Assembly: GCA_049645705.1 (NCBI GenBank) | Contig: JBARUK010000009.1 | Location: 62,001 to 126,000, forward strand | Reading direction: 5' to 3' | DNA length: 64,000 bases | Source of the DNA: JBGNFV01 sp049645705 | Lineage (GTDB): Bacteria; Bacteroidota; Bacteroidia; Cytophagales; Cyclobacteriaceae | Shown: piece by piece, positions 61,664-64,000 of the stretch | How the letters are laid out: each line of letters opens with the position of its first letter | Numbering within the stretch: position 1 is the first letter of the stretch | The notes under the pieces: model-generated | What the model was told of the DNA's origin: nothing | The model's database searches: none | The model's input: the letters and a program-made list of their open reading frames with translations, nothing else | Translations under genes and position numbers: made by a program

Positions 61664-62442
61664 AGACAACACATATGATGCAAACAGTTGGGCATCACAA
61701 CTCACAACTGAAATCAAAAATTCTCTCTTTTATCGCAGCCCTTTGCTGGCCCTTTACCTTGTTTGTCAAAGCCTTCGTTCGAAGAAAATTTGGTGAGCGG
61801 TATTTTAGCCGCTTCTCAGCGTTGATCCTCTTGTTAATCTTAACGGTGCTAGGATTATTGATCATGGATAAAATAATGGGGTTAATAGGGGCATATATTA
61901 ATAAAACAGTGTCCTATTTAAACTTATGCTCCTACCTTGCCGGGCTTTTCGCCTTTGGCTTTATGATCCTCAAACACCACCGAGAAAAAAAGTCGGGCCT
62001 GTTCGAATATGACTTTAAACAGTTTAGCTATGCGCCGGGTGTCCCGGCTATTAATTGGGCGAAGGTCATGTCAAAATTGCGACTCTCTGCCCCTCATTCC
62101 TTTGTTATTTCTGTTATTCTTGAAGGTGGGGTGTTTATTGTCGCTGGACTTATTCTTATTATAATTCCGGGGTTTCAGGTCATAGGGTTTTTGTGCGTAT
62201 TGTGCGGAATGTGTCATAGCCTTTCCCAATACGTTCTTTTTATCACAGCGCGTCATGCTATGCTTGACCGTATTGATGATTTGATTATCAAAGAAGAACT
62301 GGCCACGATGATTTTAGAAAACCGCCCGTCTGACAACTGTCCAGGCTTGTCTATTCCCGGTCAATTGCCTGACAGTCAAGAGCAACGAACGCGCCTCTAT
62401 CGCTCACTTTTTGATCAAGAAAACGACTTCGTAACGGTCTGA
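61660..62442 (+). CDS. Membrane protein coupled to the VirD4-like ATPase
   Basis: 260 residues with about four to five hydrophobic helices (about 22-40, 47-70, 82-103, 145-190). The N- and C-terminal parts are cytosolic and charged. It is not recognised. Overlap of start and stop with the coupling protein gene (ATGA) indicates translational coupling, so the two may form a complex in which this protein anchors the ATPase to the inner membrane, as the fused membrane domain does in VirD4. That role is inference. Confidence 0.65.
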   Translation: MKTTHMMQTVGHHNSQLKSKILSFIAALCWPFTLFVKAFVRRKFGERYFSRFSALILLLILTVLGLLIMDKIMGLIGAYINKTVSYLNLCSYLAGLFAFGFMILKHHREKKSGLFEYDFKQFSYAPGVPAINWAKVMSKLRLSAPHSFVISVILEGGVFIVAGLILIIIPGFQVIGFLCVLCGMCHSLSQYVLFITARHAMLDRIDDLIIKEELATMILENRPSDNCPGLSIPGQLPDSQEQRTRLYRSLFDQENDFVTV

Positions 62443-62598
62443 TAATCCTTGTGCTCAGCCGTGCGTAAAAGTTTCATCAAGCACTGCTTAGGGGAGATGT
62501 CTGATCGATTTTGCACGGCCCACAAGATACTGTTCTTACATGCTGCACTGCCGGACGTTTTGCACCAGTGTTTTTCAGATAGGCTATTTATAAGGTTC

Positions 62599-62688
62599 GC
62601 TCCCTTAGCTCAGCCGGTAGAGCAACTTATTTGCAATCATTAGGTCGCTGTTGTTGTACAACGCATTCACTCCCGGCAGGGGGCTCCA
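62599..62688 (+). pseudogene. Degenerate tRNA-Thr-like copy, interrupted in the T-arm
   Basis: The 5' half through the D-arm is nearly the same as tRNA-Thr at 57689, including the AGGTTCG before it. The anticodon stem is broken (mismatches at pairs 28-42 and 30-40) and the loop reads TTTGCAA. In the T-arm, 6 bases are replaced by 20 that include the palindrome GTTGTACAAC (62653-62662). The 3' end AGGGGGC-T is followed by an encoded CCA, which tRNA-Thr at 57689 lacks. It is taken as the right-hand copy of the island. Confidence 0.75.
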
Positions 62689-62694
62689 AAAATC

Positions 62695-62727
62695 AAAAAG
62701 CCGTTCGGAAACGAACTGCTTTTTTTG
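62695..62727 (+). terminator. Terminator downstream of the tRNA-like copy
   Basis: An imperfect stem around GTTCG-GAAA-CGAAC (about 62697-62719) followed by a run of Ts, in the position expected for a tRNA terminator. The remaining bases up to 62884 show no gene or motif. Confidence 0.6.
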
Positions 62728-62884
62728 TGCTCTTTCCGTTATCTTCTTAATGTGTCTTATGTGCAGGTTGGGAGATATATTTTCTCAAAGCAAATAGCCT
62801 CTCGCTTCAGTATAACTAAATATAATTTTCTAAATAGCATCTGGTGTGCGGAAAGACTGCGTACCTGGTGTTTTCATTTGAATC

Positions 62885-64000
62885 ATGGAACATAAGAAGA
62901 TCACGGGACAGGATATATTAAAGTTAGGTTTCACCCAGGGTAAAGCAGTAGGTGTGGCACTGGACGTTGTGCATACGGCCTTTCCCGAAAATGATTACGA
63001 AGGCATGCTGAAGGTGTTGTCACAGGTACTGGCTACGCCGGAGAAATATACAAAAGATAAGCAACTGGCACCGCTGGCAAATGAACTGCTAAAGCATGAG
63101 GATGAAGTGCTGCCGCTTCGCGATACGCCGGACCCTTATAAAATATACGGAGTTGACGGAATAGAGCAAGGTGCGCTGAGCCAGATCGATACCGCAATGC
63201 GGCTGCCGGTGGCCAGGGCAGGTGCACTGATGGCTGATGCCCACCCGGGCTATGGCTTACCTATAGGCGGGGTGCTGGCTACTGAAAATGCCGTTATTCC
63301 CTATGGAGTAGGTGTGGATATCGGGTGCCGTATGTGCATGACCATATATGACATGCCTGAGTCTGTACTGGATGAACGAAAGGACGATCTCAAGAAGATG
63401 CTCGTAAACAACTCGCGATTCGGGAGGGCCACATTTGATAAGCCGCGAGATCACGAAGTACTTGAAAGTAGCCTTTTTAATGAGTTAGATGTGGTGCGAA
63501 AGCTCAAAGACCGGGCTGCCGCCCAGATCGGGAGCTCAGGCGGAGGTAATCACTTTGTCGAGTTTGGGGTCACGGAAATAAAAGACAGCCATAACGAGCT
63601 CGGTCTGGCTGCAGGCAGATACCTGGCCCTGCTTTCACATTCCGGTTCCAGGGGATTAGGTGCCAGTATAGCCAACTACTACACTAAACTAGCCATGCAG
63701 CAGTCTAAGCTGCCCAAAGAGGCGAGGCACCTGGCCTGGCTGGACCTGGATACGGAAGAGGGACAGGCGTACTGGCTGGCTATGAACCTGGCGGGAGACT
63801 ACGCCTCGGCCTGCCACCACCAGATACACGAGCGCATGGCGGTGGGGTTGTGGGCCGACCCTGTAGTTAGGGTGGAGAACCACCATAACTTTGCCTGGAA
63901 GGAGAAGGACCGGCACGGAAATGAAATCATCGTACACAGGAAGGGCGCCACACCTGCTGGTAAGGGTGTGCTGGGTATTATACCGGGTTCTATGACGGCC
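62885..64000 (+). CDS. rtcB: RtcB family RNA ligase (partial, runs off the window)
   Basis: The frame starts at ATG 62885 and is open for 372 codons to the window end. RtcB signatures are YGVGVDIGCRM with metal ligands Asp145 and Cys148, GSSGGGNHFVEFG, LLSHSGSRGLG, NHHNFAW and KGATPAGKGVLGIIPGSM. The guanylated His near the C-terminus lies beyond the window. RtcB joins RNA 2',3'-cyclic phosphate or 3'-phosphate ends to 5'-OH ends with GTP and manganese, in RNA repair or tRNA splicing. Confidence 0.95.
   Translation, partial: MEHKKITGQDILKLGFTQGKAVGVALDVVHTAFPENDYEGMLKVLSQVLATPEKYTKDKQLAPLANELLKHEDEVLPLRDTPDPYKIYGVDGIEQGALSQIDTAMRLPVARAGALMADAHPGYGLPIGGVLATENAVIPYGVGVDIGCRMCMTIYDMPESVLDERKDDLKKMLVNNSRFGRATFDKPRDHEVLESSLFNELDVVRKLKDRAAAQIGSSGGGNHFVEFGVTEIKDSHNELGLAAGRYLALLSHSGSRGLGASIANYYTKLAMQQSKLPKEARHLAWLDLDTEEGQAYWLAMNLAGDYASACHHQIHERMAVGLWADPVVRVENHHNFAWKEKDRHGNEIIVHRKGATPAGKGVLGIIPGSMTA

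Noticed and set aside
62449..62643. A 64-residue frame ending in PLAQPVEQLICNH
   Set aside because: The C-terminus is a translation of the tRNA-like copy; not a protein gene.

Overview
The window reads as the chromosome of a Bacteroidota bacterium, most likely a Cytophagales (Fulvivirga/Marivirga-like) relative. The evidence is a primary sigma factor without region 1.1, ten or so promoter-like sites matching the Bacteroidetes -7 box TAnnTTTG, lipoproteins ending in SC or AC lipoboxes, few Shine-Dalgarno sites, a bacillithiol deacetylase (BshB1), a long DUF349 protein, and a pinensin-type peptide leader. Nothing here is a phage, CRISPR array or insertion sequence.

Layout. 1-2.8 kb: tail of an unknown gene, an AT-rich gap, a lone Cys-rich RiPP precursor (487-669), a secreted esterase and a tandem DUF302 protein. 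2.9-9.1 kb: a six-gene minus-strand operon (FAH hydrolase, M23 peptidase, Bcp peroxidase, transketolase N half, vWA protein, transketolase C half). 9.2-20.6 kb: envelope and stress genes (M48 lipoprotein, NlpE/META lipoprotein, TVP38, CAT-like acetyltransferase, MsrB), two large GAF/PAS sensors sharing one coiled-coil motif, a thioredoxin-fold protein and a sterol desaturase homologue. 20.7-27.8 kb: parE, a four-helix-bundle membrane protein, parC, a TrmH-like methyltransferase and a SanA-like protein, tightly packed. 28.0-32.5 kb: TPR lipoprotein, thrS, infC (AUU start), rpmI, rplT. 32.9-45.7 kb: a PAS histidine kinase, an AsmA-like/GT51 fusion, two paralogous SDRs, two tiny membrane peptides, Ggt, RidA, and treY-malQ. 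45.8-57.6 kb: tRNA-Met, START-like protein, LptF/G permease, rpsO, pnp, sigA, trxB, bshB1, pdxH, yqgE and a DUF349 protein.

57.7-62.7 kb is an accessory island lying between an intact tRNA-Thr(TGT) and a damaged tRNA-Thr-like copy. It carries an excisionase-like HTH protein, three unknown genes (one frameshifted), an inverted-repeat region that could be an origin of transfer, a VirD4/TraG-type coupling ATPase and a translationally coupled membrane protein. No integrase or relaxase is visible, so it looks like a decayed or dependent mobile element. Core sequence resumes with rtcB, cut by the window end.

The features most likely to be new are the orphan RiPP precursor, the island with its candidate oriT and interrupted tRNA copy, the transketolase split by a vWA gene, the four-helix-bundle protein inside the topoisomerase IV operon, and the AsmA-like/GT51 fusion. 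I see no complete, clearly undescribed multi-gene system. All family names come from motif recognition, not database searches.
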